The notes under the pieces are model-generated. The model worked only from the letters and a program-made list of their open reading frames with translations. It was not told the DNA's origin and searched no databases. The translations under genes were made by a program, and so were the position numbers. From contig DAOUBW010000046.1 in NCBI GenBank assembly GCA_034432555.1, forward strand, positions 1 through 64,000: a DNA stretch of 64,000 nucleotides. The letters run 5' to 3'. The DNA comes from CP2-2F sp034432555 (GTDB lineage: Bacteria; Chloroflexota; Anaerolineae; Aggregatilineales; UBA2796). Below are positions 32,250 to 42,070 of this stretch, piece after piece; within the stretch, counting starts at the first letter, position 1; every line of letters begins with the position of its first letter.

Positions 32250-34759
32250 GCGCTTGACTGTGACTCATCGCTTGCGCCGTTGCGGTTATTGGGCGGCGGC
32301 GCGGCGCTCAGCGCCTCCGGGCGCTGAATGATCTGCATGACTGCGTAGACTCTATCGCTCTTGTTCATGCGAATGCCAACCAAATCGCCCTTCAGATCGC
32401 GTTTGCCGTGCGGTGCATCGCGGAATTTGACGACGCGGAAGCGTCCTTGCGCCGTCAATACGATGACCAGATCGTTAAGCGTGCCAATGGTGGCAGCCGC
32501 GATCCGATCCCCAAGCATCAGGCGCAGGGTGACCACCCCTGCGCCGGCGCGCCCTTGCAGCGGATACTCAAGCATGGGTGAGCTTTTCGCCGCCCCGCCC
32601 TCCGTCACCGTCCAAAGTGCGCCGCCTTCAAGGGCAAGCGCGGCGCTTACCACTTTATCGCCGTTCGTCAGGCGAATGCCGCGCATCCCACCAGCCGGCA
32701 AGCCAGTTGGGCGCACCTCTGCCAGCTTAAAGCGGATTGCCTGTGCCTCTGCCGTGACGAGGACTGCCTCGTCTTCTTCACGGGCGAAATGCGCCGCAAT
32801 CAGCCGATCCTCACCCAAGTTGATGACCGGGAAGGCACGCGCCGAAAGTCCGGGCAAATCTGCTGTGCGAATGCGCTTGACCTCACCGCCTTCGGTTGCC
32901 AAAAAGACGTAGCCATCCTCAAAATTGGGCAGCAAGCTGAGCGCACCGACCACCTCACCGCTTTCGCGCAAATCACACATTGAAACGACATCACCGCCGC
33001 TGCTGGGATCATCGGTCAGCGGCAGGTTTTGGACGGGAATCGTTGCGGCACGTCCACCTGAGGTGAACAGGTAGAGAATATCTGCCGTGTTACTGCGGAG
33101 CAGAAAGCGCGGTGGGTCTTCGGTCTGCGCGGTGATCTTGGGTGGCGCATCCTGATAGGTGCGGCTGAGCTTGCCGCCGTGCGTTAGGGCAACCCAGGTG
33201 CTTTCAGCGTGTGCCAGCAAGTCTTCAGGGCGCACATCGCCGGCGGTGCTGTTCAGGATTGTGGCGCGGCGCGGATCGGCGTAGCGCTTTTTGATGTCCA
33301 CCAGCTCATCGGCAATCACTTTCCGCATCAGGATCGGATTTGCTAACAACTGCTCAAGGTAGGCAATCTGTGCCTGCTTCTCGCGGTATTCCGTCTGGAT
33401 TTTCTCTTGCTCAAGGGCGGCGAGGCGGCGCAACTGCATATCTAGGATGGCGGTTGCCTGTGCTTCGGAGAGCGAGAACTCGTTCATGAGGGCGCCGCGT
33501 GCTTCTTCGCTGCTCTCGCTCTCGCGGATGGTGCTGATGATGCGATCCAAGAAGCGCAGCGCGATGAGCAGCCCTTCCAGAATGTGGGCGCGGGCGCGGG
33601 CGCGCTCCAGATCATGCAGCGAACGGCGGCGCACCACTTCTAAACGATGATCCAGATAGACGCGCAGCGCCTGCTTTAAGGTCAGCGTGCGCGGCTCGCC
33701 ATCCACCAACGCCAGCATGATCACGCCGAAAGTGCTTTGCAGCGGCGTATATTTGAACAAGTCTTTCAGCACATCGGCAGGATCAGCGTTGCTCTTGCAC
33801 TCGATCACAATCCGCAGCCCTTGCCGATCTGATTCATCGCGCAGGTCGCTAATGCCGTCAATCTTGCCGTCGCGCACGAGGTCAGCGATGCGCTCAATCA
33901 GGCTGTTTTTATTGATCTGGTAAGGAATTTCGCTAACAATAATGCGCGTCTTGCCGCGTTCAAGGCTCTCGATATGCACTTTGGCGCGCACCGTGAGTTT
34001 ACCGCGCCCGGTGGCGTAGGCTGCCACCAACATATCTTCGTATTCGGTGGCATTTTTGCCATCGCCACCGCGAAAGACTAAGCCACCAGTCGGGAAATCA
34101 GGACCTTTGATGAACTGCATCAGATGATGGACATCCACCTCATCCAGCGCATCCCAGTTGGCAAGCATGTACACCAGCGCATCGCAGACTTCGCCCAAGT
34201 TGTGCGGTGGCACATTGGTACTCATGCCAACGGCAATGCCGCTAGAGCCGTTCACCAGCAGGTTAGGAATGGCTGCCGGCAGCACGGCAGGCTCTTGCAG
34301 CGAACCGTCAAAGTTATCCACAAAATCAACCGTTTCGCGGTCAATATCGGTCAGCAATTCCATGCCGATGGGCGTCAGGCGCGCTTCGGTGTAGCGCATG
34401 GCAGCCGGCGCGTCGCCATCAATGCTGCCAAAGTTGCCCTGACCATCCACCAACTCATAGCGCACCGAAAAATCTTGAGCAAGGCGTGCCATCGCCTCAT
34501 AGATTGCCTGATCGCCGTGTGGGTGGAATTTGCCAAGCACCTCACCGACGATACGGGCGCTCTTTTTATAGGGCGAGTCAGGACGCAAGCCCATATCATA
34601 CATCACGTGCAAAATGCGCCGCTGCACGGGCTTTAAGCCATCGCGGGCATCGGGCAGGGCGCGGGCAACGATCACGCTCATGGCGTAGTCAAGATATGCC
34701 TCGCGCATTTGCTCATCAATATTTACGGTTCTGATCGAGCCGATAGTAGGTGTGGTCAT
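32246..34759 (-). CDS. gyrA: DNA gyrase/topoisomerase IV subunit A
   Basis: An 837-residue type IIA topoisomerase A subunit from ATG 34759. The active Tyr is Y123 (AAMRYTEARL). The quinolone-region helix reads GKFHPHGDQAIYEAM, so the positions matching E. coli GyrA Ser83 and Asp87 are Gln84 and Glu88. The C-terminal propeller is present, but the GyrA box, normally QRRGGKG-like, is only QGRAGAG near residue 725, so supercoiling ability is open and a topo IV-like role is possible. gyrB is not adjacent. A LexA-like box overlaps its promoter. Confidence 0.93.
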   Translation of the reverse strand: MTTPTIGSIRTVNIDEQMREAYLDYAMSVIVARALPDARDGLKPVQRRILHVMYDMGLRPDSPYKKSARIVGEVLGKFHPHGDQAIYEAMARLAQDFSVRYELVDGQGNFGSIDGDAPAAMRYTEARLTPIGMELLTDIDRETVDFVDNFDGSLQEPAVLPAAIPNLLVNGSSGIAVGMSTNVPPHNLGEVCDALVYMLANWDALDEVDVHHLMQFIKGPDFPTGGLVFRGGDGKNATEYEDMLVAAYATGRGKLTVRAKVHIESLERGKTRIIVSEIPYQINKNSLIERIADLVRDGKIDGISDLRDESDRQGLRIVIECKSNADPADVLKDLFKYTPLQSTFGVIMLALVDGEPRTLTLKQALRVYLDHRLEVVRRRSLHDLERARARAHILEGLLIALRFLDRIISTIRESESSEEARGALMNEFSLSEAQATAILDMQLRRLAALEQEKIQTEYREKQAQIAYLEQLLANPILMRKVIADELVDIKKRYADPRRATILNSTAGDVRPEDLLAHAESTWVALTHGGKLSRTYQDAPPKITAQTEDPPRFLLRSNTADILYLFTSGGRAATIPVQNLPLTDDPSSGGDVVSMCDLRESGEVVGALSLLPNFEDGYVFLATEGGEVKRIRTADLPGLSARAFPVINLGEDRLIAAHFAREEDEAVLVTAEAQAIRFKLAEVRPTGLPAGGMRGIRLTNGDKVVSAALALEGGALWTVTEGGAAKSSPMLEYPLQGRAGAGVVTLRLMLGDRIAAATIGTLNDLVIVLTAQGRFRVVKFRDAPHGKRDLKGDLVGIRMNKSDRVYAVMQIIQRPEALSAAPPPNNRNGASDESQSSA

Positions 34760-34833
34760 GGGTGTTTTCTCGCGTCGCTTCCGATCACAGACGGATTGAA
34801 TAATAAGGCAGCAGCGGTACAACTGTCAAATAA

Positions 34834-34876
34834 GAACTTTTGTTCGGATTCTACCATAGGGTAAGCCGTTGGGCAA
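34834..34876 (-). promoter_or_regulatory. gyrA promoter with palindromic LexA-like box
   Basis: On the - strand: -35 TTGCCC (34876-34871), 17 bp spacer, -10 TAGAAT (34853-34848), then GAACAAAAGTTC (34845-34834), a full GAAC-N4-GTTC box covering the likely start site. A second weaker promoter, TTGACA (34829-34824) with TTATTA 17 bp later, lies just below. The rest of the 285-bp gap to 35044 shows nothing else. Confidence 0.55.
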
Positions 34877-35044
34877 GCCGCATACAGCTTTGGGTGTGCT
34901 GAAGGGTGTGGCAATTCGGCTTGATCAGCCTTCCGCCCGCCCAACCTGCCGTGCCACTTTTGCAGACTATTCGCCTGATTTGGTGTTCGCTGCTAGACTA
35001 AAGGCGCGTGAGAGTTTTTATACAGTAGGGGAGGGTGTGCCATT

Positions 35045-36595
35045 TTGCACCACAAGCACCTATTCAGACGACTAATGGTTGTGATCCTTTTGGCGCTTGC
35101 CACCCTCAGTGCGGCTGTGCCAGCGGGTCAGCGTGCCGCCGCGCAGGGCAACCTGCTGCAAAATCCCGGCTTTGAAGGTGACTATCTGCCCTTCAATGGC
35201 GATGCCAGCCGCCGCGTCGCGCCGAGTTGGTCGGCGTGGAATGCGCCGCGCAGCTCAGGCGATCCCACTTGGGCAAACATCACGCCGCAATATGCCAAAG
35301 CCACCAATCCCAACCGCATTCGGAGCGGCAGCGGCACCCAGGAATTTTTCGAGGTATTCGCCACCTTCAATGGCGGCGTCTATCAGCGTGTGAATGCCGC
35401 CATAGGCGCGCCGCTGCGTTTCAGCGCCTTCCTCAATGTGTGGTCAACCACCCGCGATGATCCGAACCAAAGCCTTGAGGCAGGCGCGGTCAGCGTGCAG
35501 GTTGGCATTGATCCAACGGGCGGCACCAACGGCACCAGCAGCGCCATTGTTTGGTCGCCCGCGGAACGTTTCTATGATGAATATCGCCAGCTCTCAGTGA
35601 ATGCCGTTGCGGCTGCCAACACGGTGACCGTCTTTGTGCGCGCCATTATGCTAGAGCCAGTCCGCCACAATCACGTTTATGTGGATGATGCTGCGTTGGT
35701 AGTCACCGCTGGCACGCTGCCCACCTCAACCCCTGTGGCTGTGCAGCCAACACTGACCAATACGCCTAACCGACAGCCAACTGCCACGCCCGAAGGCGTC
35801 ATCCCAACCATTGTGGTGACGCTGCCGCCGCCTTCGCCCACTCCTGAGGGCTTTATTCCCTCACCCACGCCGGAAGGCGCGCTGCCGACTGCCACCAACA
35901 CACCTTTTGGATTCATCCCCTCGCCCACGCCACAAGGTGTTTTCGTCACCAATACGCCGTTCTTCCCAACGCCCACCTCAGACGCGCTGAGCGGTCTGCC
36001 CGGCAGAGTGAATTATACAGTCGTCTCAGGCGATACGCTCAGCGGCATTGCCGCACGCTTTAACAGCCGCGTGGATGCGATTGTGATCCTCAACAGCCTG
36101 AATATCAACGCCTTTTTGCGGATTGGGCAGCAGTTGGTGATCCCTGTGCCGAGCGCCCAGCCAACCGCCACGCAACCCGTCCTGTTTGGCACGCCCACCG
36201 CACCCGTTGATGTGGCAGTGCTGAATGGACCTACCGTCAACGGCATTGGCACATACATCATGCAGCGCGGCGATACGCTGGAAGCAGTAGCGCGCCGCTA
36301 TAACACCACTGTGCAATACCTAACGCGGCTGAACGGTATTGTTAATCCGCGTGCGTTGGTGATCGGGCAAGTGTTGGCAGTGCCGGGTGCGGGCAACAAT
36401 CCACCGGGTGGCACCGTTGCACCAACCGTCATCCCCAGTGTGCCAATTGGCACGCGCACGCATGTAGTGCAGCCGGGCGAGAACTTGTTCCGCATTTCGT
36501 TGCGCTATAACACAACCATCAACGTGCTGATGGCGCTGAACGGCATTGCCAACCCGAATCGCATCTTTGTTGGGCAAGTGCTGCGTTTGCCATGA
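35045..36595 (+). CDS. Secreted LysM-repeat protein with carbohydrate-binding-like N-terminus
   Basis: A 516-residue exported protein. TTG 35045 is chosen because GGGGAGGG lies 8 bp upstream and it gives a basic signal-peptide start (HHKHLFRR) before the hydrophobic core; ATG 35075 is an alternative. The mature N-terminal 190 residues begin NLLQNPGFEGDYLPF, the start of a carbohydrate-binding-like jelly roll. A Thr/Pro linker with repeated SPTPEG units follows, then three LysM domains near residues 319, 400 and 470 (each ending IGQQLVIP, IGQVLAVP or VGQVLRLP), which bind peptidoglycan or chitin. Likely cell-wall attached. Confidence 0.88.
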   Translation: MHHKHLFRRLMVVILLALATLSAAVPAGQRAAAQGNLLQNPGFEGDYLPFNGDASRRVAPSWSAWNAPRSSGDPTWANITPQYAKATNPNRIRSGSGTQEFFEVFATFNGGVYQRVNAAIGAPLRFSAFLNVWSTTRDDPNQSLEAGAVSVQVGIDPTGGTNGTSSAIVWSPAERFYDEYRQLSVNAVAAANTVTVFVRAIMLEPVRHNHVYVDDAALVVTAGTLPTSTPVAVQPTLTNTPNRQPTATPEGVIPTIVVTLPPPSPTPEGFIPSPTPEGALPTATNTPFGFIPSPTPQGVFVTNTPFFPTPTSDALSGLPGRVNYTVVSGDTLSGIAARFNSRVDAIVILNSLNINAFLRIGQQLVIPVPSAQPTATQPVLFGTPTAPVDVAVLNGPTVNGIGTYIMQRGDTLEAVARRYNTTVQYLTRLNGIVNPRALVIGQVLAVPGAGNNPPGGTVAPTVIPSVPIGTRTHVVQPGENLFRISLRYNTTINVLMALNGIANPNRIFVGQVLRLP

Positions 36596-36957
36596 GTGCC
36601 TTCCGTGTGCTGCGTGGCGAAGATGGCAGTGTGCTTTTGGCGCGTGCCAAGTGGTGCAGCAGCTATTGGTGCAGGTTGCGCGGGCTGATGTTCCGCCGCA
36701 GCCTGCCCGAAGATGAAGGGCTGATCTTCGTCTATGGGCGGGAAAGTGTGCTAGAGACCAGCATTCACATGTTGTTCATGGCGTTTTCAATCGCCACCAT
36801 CTGGCTGGATGCTGAAGGGCGTGTGGTGGATAAGGTGCTGGCAAAGCCGTGGCGCTTGGCATATGCACCGCGCCGCGCCGCGCAATACGTTATTGAGGCG
36901 CGCCCTTCACTGCTAGAGCGCGTGCAGCTTGGTGAAAAACTGACTTTCAACGCCTAA
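36592..36957 (+). CDS. DUF192 family protein
   Basis: A 121-residue DUF192 protein, recognisable by LRGLMFRRSLPEDEGLIF near residue 28, the SIHMLFMAFSIATIWLD strand near 58, and the KPWRLAYAP segment near 83. Function is unknown; relatives are often exported or sit beside cell-envelope genes. Its ATG overlaps the TGA of the LysM gene (ATGA), so it is translated together with it. No signal peptide is present. Confidence 0.9.
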   Translation: MSAFRVLRGEDGSVLLARAKWCSSYWCRLRGLMFRRSLPEDEGLIFVYGRESVLETSIHMLFMAFSIATIWLDAEGRVVDKVLAKPWRLAYAPRRAAQYVIEARPSLLERVQLGEKLTFNA

Positions 36958-36975
36958 CACGCGAATGGATTACCC

Positions 36976-37590
36976 ATGCTTGAACGCATCGAATGGCTCG
37001 GACATGCCAGCTTTCGCATTATGGGCGCGCCGCTGATCTACATTGATCCGTGGCGCATCACACGCCCCGATCACAGCGCGGATGTGATCTTGATCTCTCA
37101 TGATCACTTTGATCACTGCTCACCGGCGGATGTCGAGAAGGTGCGCGGCGCCCAGAGCATGATTATCACCAACCGCGCTACAGCCACGCACTTTGAAGGT
37201 GCCACGATTGCACGCCCTTGGCAGGTTTTCAACGTGGGACGCGCTTCAATTCGCACAGTGCCAGCCTACAATGATCAACATCCGCAGGCATTTGAGTGCT
37301 TAGGCTTTGTGATCTCGCTCGATCACTACGATCTGTACTATGTCGGCGATAGCGGCGTGATTCCAGAGATGGAGAAATTGCACCCGGATATTGTGATTGT
37401 GCCCATTGGCGGCAGCCACAGCATGACGATCAACGATGCCGTCAAAGCCGTGCGCCAACTTCGCCCGCGCTACGTGATTCCCAGCCACTGGGGCAGCCTA
37501 AGCGAAGGCGGCACGCGCCTAGACGCTCAGGCTTTAGCGCAGGAAGTTGGCAGTTTAGCAGAAGTAATCATCCCTCAGCAGGTGAGGTAA
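36976..37590 (+). CDS. Metallo-beta-lactamase fold hydrolase (UlaG-like)
   Basis: A 204-residue protein of the MBL superfamily with an early GHASFRI segment and the metal motif HDHFDHC (H-x-H-x-D-H) near residue 43, then GDSGVIPEM near 121, VPIGGSHSM near 139 and SHWGS near 173. It follows the DUF192 gene by 18 bp. Its 3' end overlaps the convergent zinc-ribbon frame by 16 bp. The substrate is unknown; family members include lactonases and phosphodiesterases. Confidence 0.92.
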   Translation: MLERIEWLGHASFRIMGAPLIYIDPWRITRPDHSADVILISHDHFDHCSPADVEKVRGAQSMIITNRATATHFEGATIARPWQVFNVGRASIRTVPAYNDQHPQAFECLGFVISLDHYDLYYVGDSGVIPEMEKLHPDIVIVPIGGSHSMTINDAVKAVRQLRPRYVIPSHWGSLSEGGTRLDAQALAQEVGSLAEVIIPQQVR

Positions 37591-37901
37591 GAAGATTGTA
37601 AAGGCGTGCTATCATCGCTGATGAAAGAGGCATCTTCGGATGCTTCTTCTGTTTCGTTGGTCGGATCCAGCAGAGCGATCTCGCTGACAGTGGTTGAGCA
37701 GTATGGGCAGCTCCACAAGGCGATGATGATAGGCACACCGAGCTTACGGGCTACCGCTTCGGGCCACCGCTGTTCCCCTAACCACTCAAAACGCCCTTTG
37801 CGCCGACAGGACGGGCAAGTGGCAAGTATGTGCTTGGTCAATCGCTTTGCCTTTCTAAAAGTGTTGCGTGCAGTGAAAGAAGGACGTTGCACTATGCCCA
37901 A
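37575..37901 (-). CDS. Small zinc-ribbon protein
   Basis: A frame of up to 108 codons with two C-x2-C pairs (TCPSC near residue 30 and SCPYC near 66) separated by about 35 residues, followed by an acidic tail. This is a zinc-ribbon pattern. The start is uncertain: 37901 is TTG, and an internal TTG with GAAAGG upstream would give a shorter protein beginning LTKHILATCPSC. An extended -10 TGCTATGAT lies upstream on this strand. Partner and function are unknown. Confidence 0.6.
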   Translation of the reverse strand: MGIVQRPSFTARNTFRKAKRLTKHILATCPSCRRKGRFEWLGEQRWPEAVARKLGVPIIIALWSCPYCSTTVSEIALLDPTNETEEASEDASFISDDSTPLQSSYLTC

Positions 37902-38070
37902 AAGTTCTCAACAAGCCTGCTAACACTTTTTAACCATCATAGCACGCTCTAAACCAAAAGCGTGCCAATTGTTTGAGGATACAGGCAGCTCTCATACCTT
38001 TTCCTAACCTGATCCGCTCAGCATGGCTTGCGCTATAATCTAAAGAGTGCGTTAATTGGAGATGATCTCT

Positions 38071-41000
38071 ATGCAAACCGACTTCCCACAAGATCGCCAA
38101 GCGTGGCAGGCGAAGCATGCCCACCTTGCCCAAGAACTCGCCGCGCAGCGTGATGCGCTGGCGCTTTCCCTACAGGATGGACTGCGCGATGAGCGCTGGC
38201 AGGCGCTTGACACGGAATGGATGTTTCATCTGCTGTGCGCGCAAGGCACCCGCGCCCTGCCCACCTGCGCCAACCGCCTGCTAGATACCTTTGATCCCGG
38301 CTCGCCGGATGACTACGATCAAGCTCTTGCCGAAGCGATCCGCAAAGCAGGCGCAGAAGCGGGCATCGCAGAAATTGAGGCATTCGGCGCGCTCTGTGCG
38401 GAGGGCTTCACCGCTAACTTTGAAAAGCGCTATGCCGATATGCTGCCGATGGTCAATAAGCTGGTGGAGCTGTGCCGCGCCCTGCCTGCCGAGCGCCAAG
38501 CCATTGCCCACCGCACCCGCGGTTTACGCTACTTCTGGCAAGAGGACTATGCCCGCGCCCTGCCCGATTTTGACCTTGCCGTCATTCTAAACCCTAACCA
38601 TGCCGATTACTACTTCCATCGTGGGCGCTGCCATCACTTTATGGGCAATGCGAAGGCAGCCATTGCTGATCTCACCCAGGCGATCACCTTGCGCCCTGAA
38701 GCGCCCAACAGCCATTGGTTTCGCGGTCTAACCCACTATAACATCGGCGATTATCCCGCCGCCCTTGCCGATTTTAGCCGAACCATCGAACTGCAACCCG
38801 AAGATTCGGCAAACTACCGCTGGCGTGGGCAAACCTACTACGCAATGGGACACTATGACGAGGCGTTGGTTGATTTTAACCGTGCCTTAGCGATCAACGC
38901 CGAAGATAGCTATAACCTGCATTGGCGCGGCACGCTCTATCATGGCTTGGGCAGATTCCAAGAGGCGCTGGAAGACCTGAACCGCGCTGTGGAGCTGGCG
39001 CCCACCAATGCCAGCAATTACCGTTGGCGTGGGCAAACGCACCTCGATCTGCGTAACTTGCCCGCCGCCATCGCTGATCTGGATAAGGCGTTGGAGCTTC
39101 AGCCCGATAACGGCTATGTTGCCTATTTACGGGGACGCGCTTACTATGCCAGCGGCGATAAAGAGGCAGCCCTTGCCGATTTTGATTTGGCGGTGCGTTT
39201 GCAGCCCGGTGATCGCTTTAATCACCACTGGCGCGCCACGCTCTACTATGAGTTAGGGCGCTATAGCGAGGCGCTTGCCGATTTTAGCACAGCCATCAAC
39301 CTAAAGCCTGATGAGGAAGAAAATTACTACCTGCGCGGACGCACACTTTATGCGATGAATCGCAAAGCAGAGGCTGTTCAGGATTTCACCCGTGCCATTG
39401 AGCTAAACCCGCAAGGCGGCTTTAACTTTCATTGGCGCGGCAGCGTGAACTATGAGCTGGGTAACTATGAGGCAGCCCTTGCTGACCTGAACCGCGCGAT
39501 TGAGCTGCAACCTGAAGATGGGCTGAACTACAATTGGCGCGGGCGCACCAACTACGCTTTGAACAATCCACAGGCAGCCCTTGCCGATTTTGGGCGCGCT
39601 ATCGAACTCCAGCCCGATGCGGCAGATTTTCACCTCTTTCGCGGGCGCACCTACCTTGATCTGCGCCAATACGCACAGGCGCTCAACGATTGCAACCGCG
39701 CCGCCGAGTTGCAGCCGAACAACGGCTTTGTCTACTCGCTGCGTGGGCGCGTTTACCTGAGCATGGGTGACCGTGAGGCAGCCCTTGCCGATCTCACACA
39801 CTCCCTAGAGCTGATCCCAGAGAACGGCAACACCTACTTCTTCCGCGCCCAAACTTACTTGGGCATGGGCAACCGTGAAGCAGCGCTCGCTGATGTGACA
39901 CGCGCTGTTGAACTCCAGCCCAACGATCAGGAAAACCTGTTCCTGCGCGGGCGCATCTACTACGAACTGAACGACCTGCACGCCTCGCTCGCCGATTTCA
40001 GCCGTGCTATCGAGCTAGAGCCGCGTAACGGATTCTTGTGGCATTGGCGCGGCACGGTCTACTATGGGCTAGGGCGCTTCAATGAGGCAATCCAAGACCT
40101 GAACAAATCTATCGCGCTCGGACCTGAGAGCAGCCTAGACTACAGTTGGCGCGGACGCACCTACGCTGCCATGGGCAATTGGCAAGCTGCCCTGAGCGAC
40201 TTTAACCGTGCCGTTGAGCTTCAGCCTGATAACGGCGCCAACTACTTCCTGCGTGGGCGCACCTACGCCGCCATGGGCGACCGTTCCGCCGCGCTGGATG
40301 ACTTAGGGCGTGCCATTCAGCTTAACCCGAACAATGGCGATGCCTTCTACTTCCGCGCCCAGACCTTTTTCGAGATAGGTGAGGCAAACGCCGCCCTCAC
40401 CGATGTTAACCGCGCCATTAGCATCCAGCCGAACGACGCCGCCAACATCGTGCTGCGCGGGCGCATTTTCCACAATTTAGGCGAGCAAGAGGCTGCCCTT
40501 GCCGATCTGAACCGCGCCACTGAGATGCAGCCGCAGAACGGCAATAACTACTTCTTCCGCGGTCAGGTGTACTTCAATATGGGCGAATTTCAGAAGGCAT
40601 TGGAAGATTTCAGCCGCGCTTGCGAACTGCAACCTGAAGATGGCTATAACTTTATGTGGCGCGGGCGCGCTCACCGTGAGCTAGGCGAACATGAGGCTGC
40701 CCTAGAAGCGCTCAACCGTTCCCTTCAGCTGAAAGTGCCAGACCCTGCCGCCTATTTCTGGCGCGGCATGGTGCAGATGAGCCTTGAGCAGTTCCGCGCT
40801 GCCCTTGCCGATTTTGACCACCTGGTTGGTGTGCTGAGCGCGCAAGGTGTGGATAACGACGGCGTCTACTCGATGCGCGGCAGGGCGCACTACGCCCTAG
40901 AAAATTATCCCGCTGCCCTTGCCGACCTGAATAAGGCAATCGCGTTGCAGCCGAACGGCGGCATGTACTACTACATGCGCGGCTTGGTCTACCACGATAT

Positions 41001-41895
41001 GCGCGATTTTGCCCAAGCCGAGGCAGACCTGAACCGCGCTGTGGATTTGCAGCCGGGCGATCCCTACGTCTTTTTCTGGCGCGGGCGCATCTACTTTGAG
41101 CAGCGCGAATACGCTTCTGCACGGTTGGACTTCAGCCGCGCTATCGAGATTCAGCCCGAGAATGGCTACAACTGGTATTGGCGCGGACAGATCAACTACA
41201 TCCTGAGCAACTTTAACGCCGCCCTCAGCGATCTTGAGGAAGCGGCACGCCTTCAGCCTGAAAATGACGTGAACTACCAACTCATCGGCATTGTCTACTA
41301 CGCCCAAAACGATATGCCACACGCCCTAGAATACTTCACGAAGGCGATCGAGACCGAGCCGAAGAACGACATCAACTACCAGTGGCGCTCAGGCGTTTTT
41401 CAGGATGGCGGCGATTATGATAAAGCCCTGGATGACCTGAACAAAGCGCTAGAAATGCGCTCTGGCAACGCTTCCACCTACTTTTGGCGTGGTTTGGTGA
41501 TGCTTGACCAAGGGCGCTTCCCAGAGGCGCTCAACGATCTGAAGCGCTCCGTCGCACTGGACTCAACCGTTGTGCGTAGCAACCTGTGGCTCGGCATCGC
41601 ACGCCAACTGCTCGGCGGCTATGAAGATGCCCTGCTGGATTGGGAGAAGGCATCCACATTGGCGGCAACCGAAAAAGACATTCTGCTCCAACAGCGCGAC
41701 TTGGCGAAGTTAGCGCTGATCAGCGGGCAATCTGAACAAGCACGTGCACACTACCGCCGCGTGTTGGAGGATATTTGCCCCTTGGATAAGCTGCAAACTG
41801 AACTTGGCTTTTTGCGGCGGCTGGCACGTCTTTTCAACGCCCGTGAGGACATCCGCAGCCTGACCGAGTGGTTTGAAGCGCAGGTTAGGCGCTAG
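38071..41895 (+). CDS. Very large tetratricopeptide-repeat protein
   Basis: A protein of about 1,274 residues from ATG 38071 (TTGGAG is 9 bp upstream; TATAAT at 38034-38039). After a unique helical N-terminus of about 145 residues, roughly 30 TPR units of 34 residues run almost to the end, with the core YxxRGRxYYxxGxxxxALADLxRAIELQP. Units alternate between WRG and LRG/FRA types, giving a 68-residue super-period, and longer blocks containing FRAQT recur. No signal peptide or enzyme domain. It should form a long superhelical scaffold. The next frame is a truncated TIR gene. Confidence 0.85.
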   Translation: MQTDFPQDRQAWQAKHAHLAQELAAQRDALALSLQDGLRDERWQALDTEWMFHLLCAQGTRALPTCANRLLDTFDPGSPDDYDQALAEAIRKAGAEAGIAEIEAFGALCAEGFTANFEKRYADMLPMVNKLVELCRALPAERQAIAHRTRGLRYFWQEDYARALPDFDLAVILNPNHADYYFHRGRCHHFMGNAKAAIADLTQAITLRPEAPNSHWFRGLTHYNIGDYPAALADFSRTIELQPEDSANYRWRGQTYYAMGHYDEALVDFNRALAINAEDSYNLHWRGTLYHGLGRFQEALEDLNRAVELAPTNASNYRWRGQTHLDLRNLPAAIADLDKALELQPDNGYVAYLRGRAYYASGDKEAALADFDLAVRLQPGDRFNHHWRATLYYELGRYSEALADFSTAINLKPDEEENYYLRGRTLYAMNRKAEAVQDFTRAIELNPQGGFNFHWRGSVNYELGNYEAALADLNRAIELQPEDGLNYNWRGRTNYALNNPQAALADFGRAIELQPDAADFHLFRGRTYLDLRQYAQALNDCNRAAELQPNNGFVYSLRGRVYLSMGDREAALADLTHSLELIPENGNTYFFRAQTYLGMGNREAALADVTRAVELQPNDQENLFLRGRIYYELNDLHASLADFSRAIELEPRNGFLWHWRGTVYYGLGRFNEAIQDLNKSIALGPESSLDYSWRGRTYAAMGNWQAALSDFNRAVELQPDNGANYFLRGRTYAAMGDRSAALDDLGRAIQLNPNNGDAFYFRAQTFFEIGEANAALTDVNRAISIQPNDAANIVLRGRIFHNLGEQEAALADLNRATEMQPQNGNNYFFRGQVYFNMGEFQKALEDFSRACELQPEDGYNFMWRGRAHRELGEHEAALEALNRSLQLKVPDPAAYFWRGMVQMSLEQFRAALADFDHLVGVLSAQGVDNDGVYSMRGRAHYALENYPAALADLNKAIALQPNGGMYYYMRGLVYHDMRDFAQAEADLNRAVDLQPGDPYVFFWRGRIYFEQREYASARLDFSRAIEIQPENGYNWYWRGQINYILSNFNAALSDLEEAARLQPENDVNYQLIGIVYYAQNDMPHALEYFTKAIETEPKNDINYQWRSGVFQDGGDYDKALDDLNKALEMRSGNASTYFWRGLVMLDQGRFPEALNDLKRSVALDSTVVRSNLWLGIARQLLGGYEDALLDWEKASTLAATEKDILLQQRDLAKLALISGQSEQARAHYRRVLEDICPLDKLQTELGFLRRLARLFNAREDIRSLTEWFEAQVRR

Positions 41896-41962
41896 GCGCA
41901 ACCGATAGACAGGGTGAGCGTGGCGCTCGCGCCCTGAAAATGCTACCGATCGCCGCCAATCA

Positions 41963-42015
41963 CGCCAAGTGCGCGGTGCGCCCTATGCCTAAGGCATTTT
42001 CACAGCGCGCTTGGC
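41963..42015. other. Large stem-loop behind the TPR gene
   Basis: CGCCAAGTGCGCG (41963-41975) pairs with CGCGCTTGGCG (42005-42015) with one bulged T; inside is ATGCC/GGCAT followed by TTTTC, which alone could be a weak terminator. It lies between the TPR gene and the TIR remnant. Confidence 0.45.
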
Positions 42016-42070
42016 GCAGTTAAAATTAGGTTATAATGACCACAAGCCACAGCACCTTGTGGGACGTACC

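Noticed and set aside
38071..41895. CRISPR-like or tandem DNA repeat array
   Set aside because: The periodic sequence is coding TPR repeats in one frame, with variable units and no spacers.
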